From assembly GCF_003515945.1 (NCBI RefSeq), contig NZ_QWLM01000001.1, positions 248,001 through 312,000 of the forward strand: DNA of 64,000 nt, in the 5' to 3' direction. Below, in pieces: positions 24,718 through 34,500 of the stretch. This DNA is from Dermacoccus abyssi. GTDB lineage: Bacteria; Actinomycetota; Actinomycetes; Actinomycetales; Dermatophilaceae. Position numbers and translations under genes: made by a program. The notes below the pieces were generated by a model. It searched no databases. It worked only from the letters and a program-made list of their open reading frames with translations, and was not told where the DNA came from. Within the stretch, counting starts at the first letter, position 1; every line of letters starts with the position of its first letter.

Positions 24718-26696
24718 CACAGCGTCACCCCCAGGATCGAAGCGATGACGACGCCGACGATCACCCACGACAGGCCTGTCGCGGGACGTCGTCCGTGGAC
24801 GCCGTCGAGAGCCTTGCCGGCGCGGGCGAGGGCACCGGGCGCGCGCGTCGCAGCGGCGTCGACACCCGAGTCGAGGCGGTGGACGCCGCGAGCCAGCGCG
24901 AGCACGGGACGCGTCACGAGAGTGCGGTAGAGCGTCTCGACACCGAACCCTCGCGAGGCGGCCAGCGGGATGTGGCGCGGCAGGCGACGGGCGGCGTCAC
25001 CGTAGAGCTGGCCGAGCGACATGATGCGCACGACGAGGCCGGTGGCGACGATGAGCAGTACCGAGGCGCCCATCATGGCGAGGTTGAGGTGACTCGTGTC
25101 GATGTCGAACAGCCGCGTGAAGGCGAGGAGCCCGCCGAACACTCCCCCGAGCACGAGCAGCCACAGCGCGAGGCGCACCGAGACGCCCGGGCGCGGCAGC
25201 ACCTCGTCCTCCTCGATCTCCTCGATCGGGTCGACCTCCTCACCGAACTCGTTGACCTCCGGAGTGCTGCGCAGCATCTCGACGATGTCGACGTCACGCA
25301 CCGTGTGGGAGTCAGTGAGCACCTGACGTTCACCACGCCGTTCGAGGACGGTGCGGTGCTGCAGGATGAGCCACGCGCGGGCCGAGTACGCGGCGGTGCC
25401 GACGATGATGAGCGCGAGCATGATGAAGCCGACGAGTCCCTCGACGTGTCCGTCGCTCTGGGAGCGCACGGCGTTCTCGAGCATCGCGTCCTTCGAGACG
25501 AACGCGACGGTCGGCGGCAGGCCGGCCATCGTGAACAGGGCGAGGGTCACGGGAACGAAGGTCTTGGGCAGCCGACGGGTTGCGCCCGTCATCCGGGTGA
25601 CGAGCGTGGAGCCGACGACCACCGCGAGCCAGCCGACGAGCAGGAACAACAGCGACTTGAAGAAGGCGTGACCGACGAGGTGCAGGAGCGCGGCATCGGC
25701 GCCCTCGCCCGGGGCCAGAGCGCCGAGGCCGAGGAGCATGAGGCCGACCTGGCTGATCGTCGACCACGCGAGCAGCCGCTTGATGTCGACCTGCGCGAAC
25801 GCGCTCACCGCAGCGAACACGGACGTCGCGCCGGCGACGATGACGAGGGTGAGACGGGCCGTCGGTTCGGCGGCCAAGAGCGGCAGGAACTGGGCGAGGA
25901 CGACGGTGCCCGCGGCCACCATCGTCGCGGCGTGGATGAGTGCCGACGCGGGCGTCGGGCCCTCCATGGCGTCGGGCAGCCAGTCGGTGAACGGAAGCTG
26001 TGCGGACTTGCCGAGCACACCGCACACGAGGCCGAGCAGAAGAACGAGGCGCAGGGTGCCGTGGGCGTCGAGGTTCGAGGTGCTCCAGGCCGTGACGATC
26101 TCGCTGATGCGCGTCGTGCGCGCACCCATGGCGAGGCCGGCGAGGCCGACGACGAGCGGCGCGTCGGCCACGCGCGTGACGAGGAACGCCTTGAGCGCGG
26201 CGCGGCGCGGGCCCGGCTGGTTGCTCTCGTGGCCGATGAGCAGGTAGGAGCACCAGGCCATGACCTCCCAGCCGACGAGGGTGAGCAGCACGTCGTCGGA
26301 GAGGACGACGAGCACCATGGCGGCGGTGAAGGCGGAGACCGTGGCGGCGAACGAGCGGTAGCGCGGGTCGGAGAACAGGTACCAGCGCGCGAACATCTGG
26401 ACGCACGTCGCGACGAAGAGCGCGACGGCCGCGATGAGCGCGCCGGGCGGTGTCACCCGCAGTTCGAGCGGCGCCTTGAGCGCGGGCCCGAGCGGCAGGG
26501 ACCCGACGGTGACGAGGTGCTGGGCGACCGGCGTCGTGAGCTGCTGCGCGACGAGCAGAATCGCCGCGACGAGGCCACCGAGCGTGCCGAGGGCCGCGAG
26601 CGCGTAGGCGCCGGCGTTACGGCGCCCCAGGAGGAAAGCCAGCACCGCGCCGAGCAGCGGGACGGCGACGGCGGCCTGCGCGAGGTGTGCGGTCAC
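24714..26696 (-). CDS. nuoL: NADH-quinone oxidoreductase subunit L
   Basis: This 660-residue antiporter-like subunit at the distal end of the membrane arm has the motifs FVGWEVMAWCSYLLIG, KSAQLPFTDWLPDAMEGPTPASALIHAATMV and KRLLAWSTISQVG, each cut short or split here by wording only. A hydrophilic insert EFGEEVDPIEEIEEDE lies after about helix 13, before the amphipathic lateral helix region. GTG start, overlapping nuoK by GTGA. Length is normal for actinobacteria. Confidence 0.95.
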   Translation of the reverse strand: MTAHLAQAAVAVPLLGAVLAFLLGRRNAGAYALAALGTLGGLVAAILLVAQQLTTPVAQHLVTVGSLPLGPALKAPLELRVTPPGALIAAVALFVATCVQMFARWYLFSDPRYRSFAATVSAFTAAMVLVVLSDDVLLTLVGWEVMAWCSYLLIGHESNQPGPRRAALKAFLVTRVADAPLVVGLAGLAMGARTTRISEIVTAWSTSNLDAHGTLRLVLLLGLVCGVLGKSAQLPFTDWLPDAMEGPTPASALIHAATMVAAGTVVLAQFLPLLAAEPTARLTLVIVAGATSVFAAVSAFAQVDIKRLLAWSTISQVGLMLLGLGALAPGEGADAALLHLVGHAFFKSLLFLLVGWLAVVVGSTLVTRMTGATRRLPKTFVPVTLALFTMAGLPPTVAFVSKDAMLENAVRSQSDGHVEGLVGFIMLALIIVGTAAYSARAWLILQHRTVLERRGERQVLTDSHTVRDVDIVEMLRSTPEVNEFGEEVDPIEEIEEDEVLPRPGVSVRLALWLLVLGGVFGGLLAFTRLFDIDTSHLNLAMMGASVLLIVATGLVVRIMSLGQLYGDAARRLPRHIPLAASRGFGVETLYRTLVTRPVLALARGVHRLDSGVDAAATRAPGALARAGKALDGVHGRRPATGLSWVIVGVVIASILGVTLW

Positions 26697-27046
26697 GACG
26701 TCACCCGCCCGTCGGTCCGGTCGTCGACGGGCGCGTGGGCCGCGTCATCGTCGAGGCGCTCGGTGAGGTCGATGTGCCCGCGCAGTCGGAACGCGGCCAG
26801 GATGATGCCGAGCGCGAGCGTCACCTCGGCGGCGGCGAGCGTGATGACGAAGATCGTGAGGATCTGCCCTGCTGCGGCGTCGTCGGGAAGGGTCGTGCTC
26901 ATCGTGACGAGGATGAGGCTCGCCGAGGCGAGGATCAGTTCGACCCCGACGAGCATGAGCACGGCGTTACGGCGCGCCAGCACGCCGTAGACGCCCGAAC
27001 CGGCGAGCACGGCGGCGAGTGCGAAGGGCAGGAGGAGGTGGATCAC
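26693..27046 (-). CDS. nuoK: NADH-quinone oxidoreductase subunit K
   Basis: This 117-residue, three-helix subunit has conserved Glu in helix 2 (LMLVGVELILASASL) and helix 3 (LAAAEVTLALGIIL), which form part of the proton channel. A charged 20-residue tail follows the last helix. GTG overlaps the nuoJ stop by GTGA. Confidence 0.96.
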   Translation of the reverse strand: MIHLLLPFALAAVLAGSGVYGVLARRNAVLMLVGVELILASASLILVTMSTTLPDDAAAGQILTIFVITLAAAEVTLALGIILAAFRLRGHIDLTERLDDDAAHAPVDDRTDGRVTS

Positions 27047-27555
27047 TTCGAGCCACCGTCCTTGCGCGTGCCGATCATCGCGAGGGCGCCGACGAGCGCG
27101 GCGAGCAGCACGAGCGAAAGCACCTCGAACGGCCAGGCGAAGCGGCCGAAGAGGTTGGCGGCGAGGTTGGCGTTCGTTCCGCCGTCGAGGCCGACCTGCT
27201 GCGACCCGAAGGCTGCCGCGAAGGCGGCGAAGAGCAGGCCACCGGTGGCTGCCGAAATGACGAGGGCCACCATCCGGCCGACCATCGGCACGTCGTGATC
27301 GGCGCTCTTGCCGATGGGAGCGCGCGTCAACATGACGGCGAACAACACGAGCACGACGACGGCACCGACGTAGACGAGCAGCTGCACGAGCGCGACGAGT
27401 TCGGCGCCGAGCACGAGGTAGCAGCCCGACAACGTCGTCATACACAGGGTGAGCCACAGCGCGGCGTGTACGAGCTGACGCGTCGTTACGGCGCAGACGG
27501 CCGACACGGCACTGATGAGGCCGAGGCAGCCGAAGAGGGCGTCGTGCACGGTCAT
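27043..27555 (-). CDS. nuoJ: NADH-quinone oxidoreductase subunit J
   Basis: This 170-residue subunit has five membrane helices. Helix 3 carries the conserved LLVYVGAVVVLVLFAVMLT, which contains the flexible pi-bulge region of complex I. It starts 37 nt after the nuoI stop, one of only two non-overlapping junctions in the cluster. Confidence 0.95.
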   Translation of the reverse strand: MTVHDALFGCLGLISAVSAVCAVTTRQLVHAALWLTLCMTTLSGCYLVLGAELVALVQLLVYVGAVVVLVLFAVMLTRAPIGKSADHDVPMVGRMVALVISAATGGLLFAAFAAAFGSQQVGLDGGTNANLAANLFGRFAWPFEVLSLVLLAALVGALAMIGTRKDGGSK

Positions 27556-27592
27556 GGGCTCACTCCTTTCGTCGTCGTCGCGTTGGCTCGGG

Positions 27593-28210
27593 TCACTTCG
27601 TCACGTTCCGGCGCGCCACCCGTGGGGGCTTGCTCGCCGCTGCGACCTCGGGCGCCTCGGGGGCACGCTCGTCGAGGTCGGGCGGGGCCGGAACCGTGCG
27701 CATCCACTCGCCGAGCTGCTCCTTCTCGTGGAGCAGGTCGCGGATGTCGCCGGAGGCGTACTCGAACTCCGGGCTCCAGAAGAGCGCGTCGAACGGGCAC
27801 ACCTCGATGCAGATGCCGCAGTACATGCACAGTGAGAAATCGATGGCGAAGCGGTCGACGACGTTGCGCTGACGGTCACGCCCACCCGGCGTCTCGCTGG
27901 GAATCGTCTCCTTGTGCGAATCGATGTAGAGGCACCAGTCGGGGCACTCGCGCGCACAGAGCATGCACGCGGTGCAGTTCTCCTCGAGCAGCGCGATGAC
28001 GCCGCGGCTACGCGGCGGCAGGTCCGGCTTCTCGTCCGGGTACTGACGCGTCGACGTCTTCTTCGTCATGGTGCGCGCCGTCGTGGCCATTCCGGAAAGA
28101 AGGCCGCGGATCGGCCCCTTCTCGCGGCCCGAGGCGGGCAGGTCGTGGACGTGGTGAGCGTGCTCGTGCACGTGCTCGCCGTGGTCGTGGTTCGCGTTCT
28201 GCTCGGTCAT
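27593..28210 (-). CDS. nuoI: NADH-quinone oxidoreductase subunit I with His-rich N-terminus
   Basis: This 205-residue ferredoxin-like subunit carries two [4Fe-4S] clusters. The Cys ligands are 79/82/85 and 138, and 128/131/134 and 89 ([12 protein letters not shown] and [12 protein letters not shown]). It passes electrons along the hydrophilic arm toward cluster N2 in NuoB. Unusually, residues 8-22 contain eight His alternating with Asp, Glu and Val, and the first 70 residues precede the ferredoxin fold. The C-terminus is extended by an Ala/Pro/Glu-rich tail of about 30 residues. ATG overlaps nuoH by ATGA. Confidence 0.95.
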   Translation of the reverse strand: MTEQNANHDHGEHVHEHAHHVHDLPASGREKGPIRGLLSGMATTARTMTKKTSTRQYPDEKPDLPPRSRGVIALLEENCTACMLCARECPDWCLYIDSHKETIPSETPGGRDRQRNVVDRFAIDFSLCMYCGICIEVCPFDALFWSPEFEYASGDIRDLLHEKEQLGEWMRTVPAPPDLDERAPEAPEVAAASKPPRVARRNVTK

Positions 28211-29163
28211 GCGGTGTAGATCACTCCTGCCGCGGTGAGAGCCAACTGGAACAGGGCAAGGGGAACGAGGAAGAACCACGCGAAGCGCTGCAGTTGGTCC
28301 TCGCGCAGGCGCGGCCAGCTCATGCGCACCCACAGGACGACGAAGGCGACGGCGGCGGTCTTGAGCAGCATCCAGACGAAGCCGAGCGCCCCGTCGAACG
28401 GACCGTTCCACCCGCCGAGGTAGAGCGCGGCGAACAGCGCCGACATGACGACGATGCCCGCGTACTCGGACAGCAGGAAAAGCGCGAAGCGCAGGCCGGT
28501 GTACTCCGTCATCGCACCCATGACGACCTCGGAGTCGGCCACGGGCATGTCGAACGGCGGGCGCTGCAGTTCGGCGGTGGCCGCGATGAGCAGCACGATC
28601 GCACCGGGCAGCTGCCACAGCAGCCAGATCGGGTGCCAGGCGTGCACGATGCCGCCGATCGAGAGCGACCCTGCCGCCATCGCGAACGACGCGCACGCGA
28701 GGATGAGCGGCACCTCGTAGCTGACGAGCTGAGCGGCGGAACGGAACGCGCCGAGCATCGCGTACTTGTTGCCCGAACCGAAGCCGGCCATGAGCGTCGC
28801 CACAGTGGCGATGCCGGAAACGGCCAGCACGTAGACGAGCGACGCCGGGAGGTCGCCGGCCACGGTGGACGGCGTGAACGGGATGGCGACGAGGGCGAGC
28901 AGGTAGCTGAACATCGAGACTGCAGGCGCCAGGCGGAAGACCGGCTTGTCGGCGGCGCGAGGAACGATGTCCTCCTTCTGCGCGAACTTCACACCGTCCG
29001 CGATGAGCTGCGCCCATCCGTGGAAGCCACCGGCCTTCATCGGGCCGAGGCGCCCCTGCATGTGGGCCATCACCTTGTGCTCGGCCTGGCCGAGCACGAG
29101 CGGCAGCACCATGAAGCACACGAGCACGGCGACGCTACGCAGGACGATCTCAAGGACGCTCAT
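28207..29163 (-). CDS. nuoH: NADH-quinone oxidoreductase subunit H
   Basis: This 318-residue, eight-helix subunit forms the quinone-access channel with NuoB and NuoD. It shows [19 protein letters not shown], the [21 protein letters not shown] loop, [17 protein letters not shown] and [14 protein letters not shown]. The ATG at 29163 overlaps the nuoC stop by ATGA; an in-frame start four codons earlier is less likely. It normally follows nuoG, or nuoD in shorter clusters; here it directly follows nuoC. Confidence 0.95.
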   Translation of the reverse strand: MSVLEIVLRSVAVLVCFMVLPLVLGQAEHKVMAHMQGRLGPMKAGGFHGWAQLIADGVKFAQKEDIVPRAADKPVFRLAPAVSMFSYLLALVAIPFTPSTVAGDLPASLVYVLAVSGIATVATLMAGFGSGNKYAMLGAFRSAAQLVSYEVPLILACASFAMAAGSLSIGGIVHAWHPIWLLWQLPGAIVLLIAATAELQRPPFDMPVADSEVVMGAMTEYTGLRFALFLLSEYAGIVVMSALFAALYLGGWNGPFDGALGFVWMLLKTAAVAFVVLWVRMSWPRLREDQLQRFAWFFLVPLALFQLALTAAGVIYTA

Positions 29164-29723
29164 CGCGGCCCCCACGTCTCGTCGGGCACGCCGGGTGCCA
29201 TGACCTTGCGACGCTTCGAGGCTCCCGCGCGGCCGCCGGACTCACCGGGATCCTTGATGCCCGGCCACTCCTTGCTCGCACGCGCCGTGAGGACGAACGA
29301 CTTGCGCAGCGGCGTACCGGTGAAACTCGCGGGCAGCAGGAGCTTGCGCACGCCCTGCCCGGTGCCGTCGTCGAAGCCGGCGAAGTCGATGCCGAACATC
29401 TCGAAGGTCTCGCGCTCGTGCCAGGCCGCGCCGCGCCACAGCCCGGTGAGGCTGGCGATACTCGGGGCGCCCGCACCGTGGTCGTCGACTTCGAGGCGCG
29501 TGCGCATGAGGATGCTGCGGCGAGCGCCGCCGGCGATGTCGTACAGGTGCGTGACGATGTCGAAGCCCGCGGGCTTGCCGTCGGAGGGACCGGATTGGCC
29601 ACGGTCGCTCTCGTCGACGGCGGTGAGGAAGTCGAAAAATGTGAAGCCTTCCGAGCGCAGACGCTCATGGGCTTCGACCCAGTCGGACGTCTCGACGTCG
29701 TGGGTGGGGACGTCGCGCGTCAT
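29160..29723 (-). CDS. nuoC: NADH-quinone oxidoreductase subunit C
   Basis: This 187-residue protein has the 30-kDa-subunit signature [18 protein letters not shown] followed by [18 protein letters not shown]. It packs against NuoD in the hydrophilic arm. It is only a NuoC; there is no fused NuoD domain. A basic C-terminal tail [12 protein letters not shown] follows the fold. It overlaps nuoB upstream and nuoH downstream by ATGA, so no gene has room between nuoC and nuoH. Confidence 0.92.
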   Translation of the reverse strand: MTRDVPTHDVETSDWVEAHERLRSEGFTFFDFLTAVDESDRGQSGPSDGKPAGFDIVTHLYDIAGGARRSILMRTRLEVDDHGAGAPSIASLTGLWRGAAWHERETFEMFGIDFAGFDDGTGQGVRKLLLPASFTGTPLRKSFVLTARASKEWPGIKDPGESGGRAGASKRRKVMAPGVPDETWGPR

Positions 29724-30988
29724 CCCTCACCATCCTCGTCGGTCTTCGCCTGCTCCGTTTTGGTCGGCCCCGTCTTGGTCTCGTCGGTCTTCGCCTGCTC
29801 GGCGGCGCGACGTTCGCGTGCCTTACGGCGGGCCTCGGCGATGCGGGCGGCACGCTCGTCGTCAGAGGTGTCGGCCTTCGTCGTCGGTGCCTTGTCGGGG
29901 GCCTTTTCGGGGTCGCCCGTCTGCGCAGCCTTCTCCTGTTCCGCCTTGCGCTCACGCGCCCTACGGCGCGCCTCGGCGATGCGGGCGGCGCGCTCGTCGT
30001 CTGGAGCGTCGGCCTTCGAGGCCGGCTGGGCCACGTCGGCGGCTGTTTCCTCGGTACCGCCTGACTGTGCTGCCTTCTCCTGCTCGGCCTTGCGCTCACG
30101 CGCCTTGCGACGAGCCTCCGCGATGCGGGCCGCACGCTCGTCGTCGGAGAGGTCGGTCTTCGTGGCGGGCTTGCCGCCGTTGTCGCTCGCGCCTTCCCCG
30201 GCGGCCGGCGAGGTGTCCTTCTCCGCCTTGCGCTCTCGCGCCTTGCGGCGGGCTTCCGCGATGCGGGCGGCGCGCTCGTCGTCGCTGAGATTCGCCTTGC
30301 CGGCGGGCTTGGCGTCCGCAGGTGCGGGCTCGGGCGTTGCCTTCGACTCGGTGGCCGCACCTTCCTTCGCGGGCTCTGCCACCGTCTCCGCCTCGGGTGC
30401 GGCGGGCTTCGTCACGAGGGGGCGCTGCACCGACGCGGCGGTGCGCCCCCGGCCGGCGAACGGGTTGAGGCGGGCAAGGATGCCCTCGCTGCTCACCTTC
30501 TCCTCAGCGATCTGGTTCTGGAGCGTGACGATGCCCTGCAGCAGCGCCTCAGGGCGCGGCGGGCAGCCGGGCACGTAGACATCAACGGGCACGAGCTGGT
30601 CGACGCCCTTCGTCACGGAGTACGAATCCCAGTACGGCCCACCTGAGTTCGAGCACGCACCGAAGCTGATGACGTACTTCGGCTCGGGCATCTGGTCGTA
30701 GAGGCGCCGCACGGCAGGAGCCATCTTGTCGGTCACCGTGCCGGAGACGACCATGAGGTCGGCCTGCCGCGGGCCGGGAGCGAACGGGATGACACCGAGG
30801 CGGATGAAGTCGTGACGCGACATCGACCCGGCGATGAATTCGATGGCGCAGCAGGCGAGCCCGAAGTTGAAGACCCACAGCGAGTACCGGCGACCCCAGT
30901 TGAGGACGAGGCGCATCGGCTTGGGGGCGTGTTCCTGAACGGCGCCGACGCTCGGACGCACGGTGGGCATGGGCAGATCGGTCGTCAT
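29720..30988 (-). CDS. nuoB: NADH-quinone oxidoreductase subunit B with long repetitive C-terminal tail
   Basis: Residues 1-180 are a normal NuoB: Cys46, Cys47, Cys112 and Cys142 bind cluster N2, in [16 protein letters not shown] and [11 protein letters not shown]. Residues 181-422 are an extra hydrophilic tail rich in Ala, Glu, Lys and Arg. The tail has four copies of [19 protein letters not shown] at residues 236, 282, 330 and 376, each followed by a Pro/Ala/Gly-rich linker of about 25 residues. Ordinary NuoB proteins have about 160-185 residues. The repeat is strongly helical and amphipathic. The reading frame is open and then overlaps nuoC by ATGA, so the tail is translated. Its role is unknown. 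Confidence 0.93.
   Translation of the reverse strand: MTTDLPMPTVRPSVGAVQEHAPKPMRLVLNWGRRYSLWVFNFGLACCAIEFIAGSMSRHDFIRLGVIPFAPGPRQADLMVVSGTVTDKMAPAVRRLYDQMPEPKYVISFGACSNSGGPYWDSYSVTKGVDQLVPVDVYVPGCPPRPEALLQGIVTLQNQIAEEKVSSEGILARLNPFAGRGRTAASVQRPLVTKPAAPEAETVAEPAKEGAATESKATPEPAPADAKPAGKANLSDDERAARIAEARRKARERKAEKDTSPAAGEGASDNGGKPATKTDLSDDERAARIAEARRKARERKAEQEKAAQSGGTEETAADVAQPASKADAPDDERAARIAEARRRARERKAEQEKAAQTGDPEKAPDKAPTTKADTSDDERAARIAEARRKARERRAAEQAKTDETKTGPTKTEQAKTDEDGEG
29801..30283 (-). repeat. Four tandem copies of a 138-144-bp unit inside nuoB
   Basis: The segment coding [13 protein letters not shown] recurs four times with spacings of 138, 144 and 138 bp. The core of about 21 codons is highly conserved while the linkers have diverged. 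All spacings are multiples of three, so copy number can change without losing frame. Confidence 0.9.
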
Positions 30989-31001
30989 CGGATCACCCGC
31001 C

Positions 31002-31373
31002 TCACAGCCAGCTCAGGACGCCGCGACGGGCGGCGTGGGCCAGACCGACGAGAAGCACGAGGATGAAGATGCCCATCTCGACGACCGAAGCGATGCCGAG
31101 CCCGGAGGTGCGCAGCACGAGCGCCCACGGGAAGAGGTAGACGGCGTCGACCGCGAAGACGACATAGAGGAACGCGTACGCCACGTAGCGGAAGCCCGAC
31201 TGCTGCCAGTCGCCGCCGCTCGGGTCGACTCCCGACTCGTACGTGGCGAGCTTCGCCCCACTCGGAGCTCGCGGTGCCAGAACTCGACGAACCACCATGG
31301 CAGCCGTGAAGAGACCGACGCCCCCGAGGGTGACGCCGAGCACCACGAGGTAGCCCAGGAGTCCGGAATTCAC
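31002..31373 (-). CDS. nuoA: NADH-quinone oxidoreductase subunit A
   Basis: This 123-residue, three-helix subunit has the conserved loop [38 protein letters not shown] and acidic residues in helices 2 and 3. It is the first gene of the cluster. The GTG at 31373 has no Shine-Dalgarno sequence; TAGGCT 6 nt upstream suggests the whole nuo mRNA starts at the GTG. nuoB follows after 13 nt. It is divergent from recC across 197 nt. Confidence 0.95.
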   Translation of the reverse strand: MNSGLLGYLVVLGVTLGGVGLFTAAMVVRRVLAPRAPSGAKLATYESGVDPSGGDWQQSGFRYVAYAFLYVVFAVDAVYLFPWALVLRTSGLGIASVVEMGIFILVLLVGLAHAARRGVLSWL

Positions 31374-31379
31374 CAGGCA

Positions 31380-31385
31380 AGCCTA
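31380..31385 (-). promoter_or_regulatory. TAGGCT -10 element of the nuo operon
   Basis: TAGGCT on the minus strand, 6 nt (TGCCTG) before the nuoA GTG. It implies leaderless transcription of the complex I operon. No clear -35 is seen. Confidence 0.55.
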
Positions 31386-31558
31386 GCGAGCCGACTCGCC
31401 GGGGGCGGAAAGGCTGGGAGTGCGTGTCTTCACAGTGAGACACATCGGGCGTGGCACCATACGCGCCGTCCCTCCGCCCGGCTCGAGGGGCCCGTGGTTC
31501 ACCAGACCGTTCGAGCGGAGGTTTTTCGCGCAACGGCGCGGTTGTCGGAGGCTCGCGT

Positions 31559-31564
31559 TAGTGT
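31559..31564 (+). promoter_or_regulatory. TAGTGT -10 element of recCBD
   Basis: TAGTGT is followed by a 6-nt spacer (CGCGAC) and the recC GTG at 31571, with no Shine-Dalgarno sequence, consistent with a leaderless mRNA. Confidence 0.5.
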
Positions 31565-31570
31565 CGCGAC

Positions 31571-34500
31571 GTGGCCCTCATCCTGCATCGTCGTGACGAT
31601 CCCACGGCCCTCGCCGACCAGCTCGCGCAGCTGCTCGCCGAGGCACCGCTCGACGTGTTCGCCCGCGAGCTCGTCGTCGCTCCCTCGGCCGGCGTCGAAC
31701 GCTGGCTGACGCAGCGGCTCTCGCACCGCCTCGGCGCCACGCTCGGTGACGACGGCGTCTGCGCGGGGATCGACGTGTGCACACCGCACACCTTCATCTC
31801 GCTCCTGTTGGGGCGGGAGAACGACGATCCGTGGCACCCCGACCGCCTCGCGTGGGCGGTGCTCGCTGCCATGGACGAGTGCGTCTCACGCTCGGGCTTC
31901 GAGGCTCTGGCGCGGCATCTCGGTGCCGATGCGGTGCGGGCGGGTGAGGATCCGTGGTGGCACCGTGCCCGGCAGTCGCGCCGTTACGCGGTGGCGCGCC
32001 GTGTGGCCGGCCTGTTCGCCCGGTATGCCGACGACCGCCCCGAGCTCATGCGTGCTTGGGAGGCAGGCCGAGACAGCGGTCTCGTCGATCCTGATCTCGC
32101 GTGGCAGGCCCCGTTGTGGCGCACCGTGGTCGAGCGCGTCCTGGCACGTGGCAGCGCCGACGCCTCCCCCGTCCAGCGCCTCGACCGTACCCTCGCCGAT
32201 CTGCGGGCGGGCACGGCGCCGAGCGACCTGCCGGAACGCGTCTCCTTCTTCGGCTACACGCGCATGCCGGCCGCCATGCTCGACCTGCTCGAGGCCCTCG
32301 GGCAGGTGTGCGATGTCCACGTGTGGCTGCCGCACCCGAGCCCGGCCCTCTGGGCCGCGCTGGCCGAGAACCCGCAGGGCATCGTCGCCCGCCGGGATGA
32401 TGCGAGCGCCGAGGCGGCCGCGCATCCGCTGCTCGCCACGTTGGGCCGTGACATCCGTGAGGTCGAGGCGGCTCTGCTCGCACGCAGTGTCGTCGATGCC
32501 ACCGATTCTGGCGGTGGGGAGAGTCGCGACGACTCTCGGGCGACGCCGACCCGCCTCGCCCTCATGCAGGACGACATCCGCGCCGACCGAGCGCCGTCGT
32601 CGGTGCCGAGCGTGCCCGAAGACGATCGCTCGGTGCAGATCCACGTGTGCCACGGGGCTGCCCGTCAGGTCGAAGCACTGCGCGAGACGCTCCTGTGGCT
32701 CGTGAGCGCCGAGGGCGGCAATCTCGAGCCGCGCGACATCGTCGTCATGTGCCCCGACGTGGAAACGTACGCACCGCTCATCAAGGCCAGCTTCGCGGCC
32801 GTCGACGAGCACGACCACCACCCCGGCCGGCGTCTACGCGTGCAACTGGCGGACCGCGCCGTTTCGGCCACCAACCCGCTGGCCGAAGCCGCGCAGCGTC
32901 TCGTCGAACTCGTGACGAGCCGCGTCACCGCCTCGCAGGTGCTCGACTTCGCGGGGCTCCCCGCGGTGGCCGAGAAGTTCGGCTTCGACACCGACGCGCT
33001 CGAACGCATCGCCCGGTGGGTCCGCACGACGGAGGCTCGCTGGGGTCTCGATGCCCGGCATCGCGGCGAGTACAGCCTCGGCGGCCTCGAGAACAACACC
33101 TGGGCGCAGGCCCTCGACCGGCTGGCCCTGGGCGTCGCCATGAGCGCTGACACGGACGCGGCGGCGTCGCAATTCGTCCCGGTCGACGATCTCGGAAGCT
33201 CCGACATCGCCGTCGCGGAGGCCTTCGTCGCCCTCCTCACGAAGGTGAGCGAAGCGGCGTGGGAGATCCGCCGCGTGAGCGCCGTCGACCCCGCCCTGCC
33301 GCGGGCGAGCTTCACTCCCGAGGAGTGGTTCGCGTGGCTGCGGCGCAACGTGCTCGCCGTCGCTGCACCCGCTCGTGACATGGCCTGGCAGCGCGCCGAG
33401 TTCGAACGCGAACTGTCGTTCCTCGAAACCGGCTCCGCATCGGGTGCCGCGCTTCGCATCACCGATGTGCGCGTCATGCTGGAGCAGCGCTGGGGTCCGC
33501 GCCGCACGCGCAGCAACTTCCGCAACGGGGCCGTCAGTGTCTGCACGCTCACGCCCATGCGCTCGGTGCCGCACAAGGCTGTCGTCCTGCTCGGTCTCGA
33601 CGACGACACGTTCCCGCGCGCCCAGGTCGTCGACGGCGACGACGTCCTGGCCCGCCACCCACTCGTCGGCGAACGCGATGCCCGCAGTGAGGACCGGCAG
33701 CTCCTGCTCGACGCCCTCATGGCGGCACAGCATCACTTCATCGCGTTCTACTCCGGCTTCGACGAGCGTGACGGCACCCGCCGCCCACCGGCCGTCCCGC
33801 TGCAGGAGATCATCTCGGCGGCCGCTCGGACCGGCACGGGCGAATCCCCTGCCCAGAACACGGCCCAGAGTGCGGACGAGGGGGCGCCGTTCGAGCACCT
33901 GCACCCCCTTCAGGCGTTCGACGAACGCAACTTCGTCGAGGCCTCCCCCCTGCCCGGCGGTTCCTACGACGCCGCCGCGCTCCAGGGAGCCCGGGCCCTG
34001 CGCGAGTTCCACGCCGACCCTCTGCCCCGCCCGGCGTTGCTCTCCGAACCGCTCGCGCCCGCACCCCCGACCGACGTCACACTCGACGACCTCACGTCGT
34101 TCCTCGAGAACCCTGCACGCACCTTCCTGCGCTCGCGCCTGCAGATCGGCGTCACCTACGAGGCCGAGGAAGTCGAGGACGGTCTACCGATCCAGCTCGA
34201 TCCCCTTGAAAAGTGGGCCGTCGGTGACCGCGTTCTGCGCCAGGTGCTCTCCGGCCGAGCTCTGGATCGTGCGCTGGCCGACGAGAGGCGCCGAGGCAGT
34301 CTGCCTCCGGACCTTCTCAAGGCGGGCCGCAACGACGCGGCCACCATCGAGAGGCAGGTGCGTGGCGTTCTCGAGGGTCTCCCCCCGGGCGACCGCACGT
34401 CGCACGACATCCACCTCGATCTCGCCCTGCCGCCGAGCGCCGAGGGCGCGCCCAGCACCTCGGTGCGTCTCACCGGTGTGGTGCCGGGGGTCATCGGCGA

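Noticed and set aside
24795-26990. Open frame of 731 codons antisense to nuoL/nuoK
   Set aside because: The translation is rich in Arg, Glu and His, as expected from the complement of membrane-protein codons.
29801-30283. Tandem repeats in nuoB considered as a CRISPR-like or satellite array
   Set aside because: All spacings are multiples of three, the units code for one helical motif in frame, and there are no short identical repeats with unique spacers.
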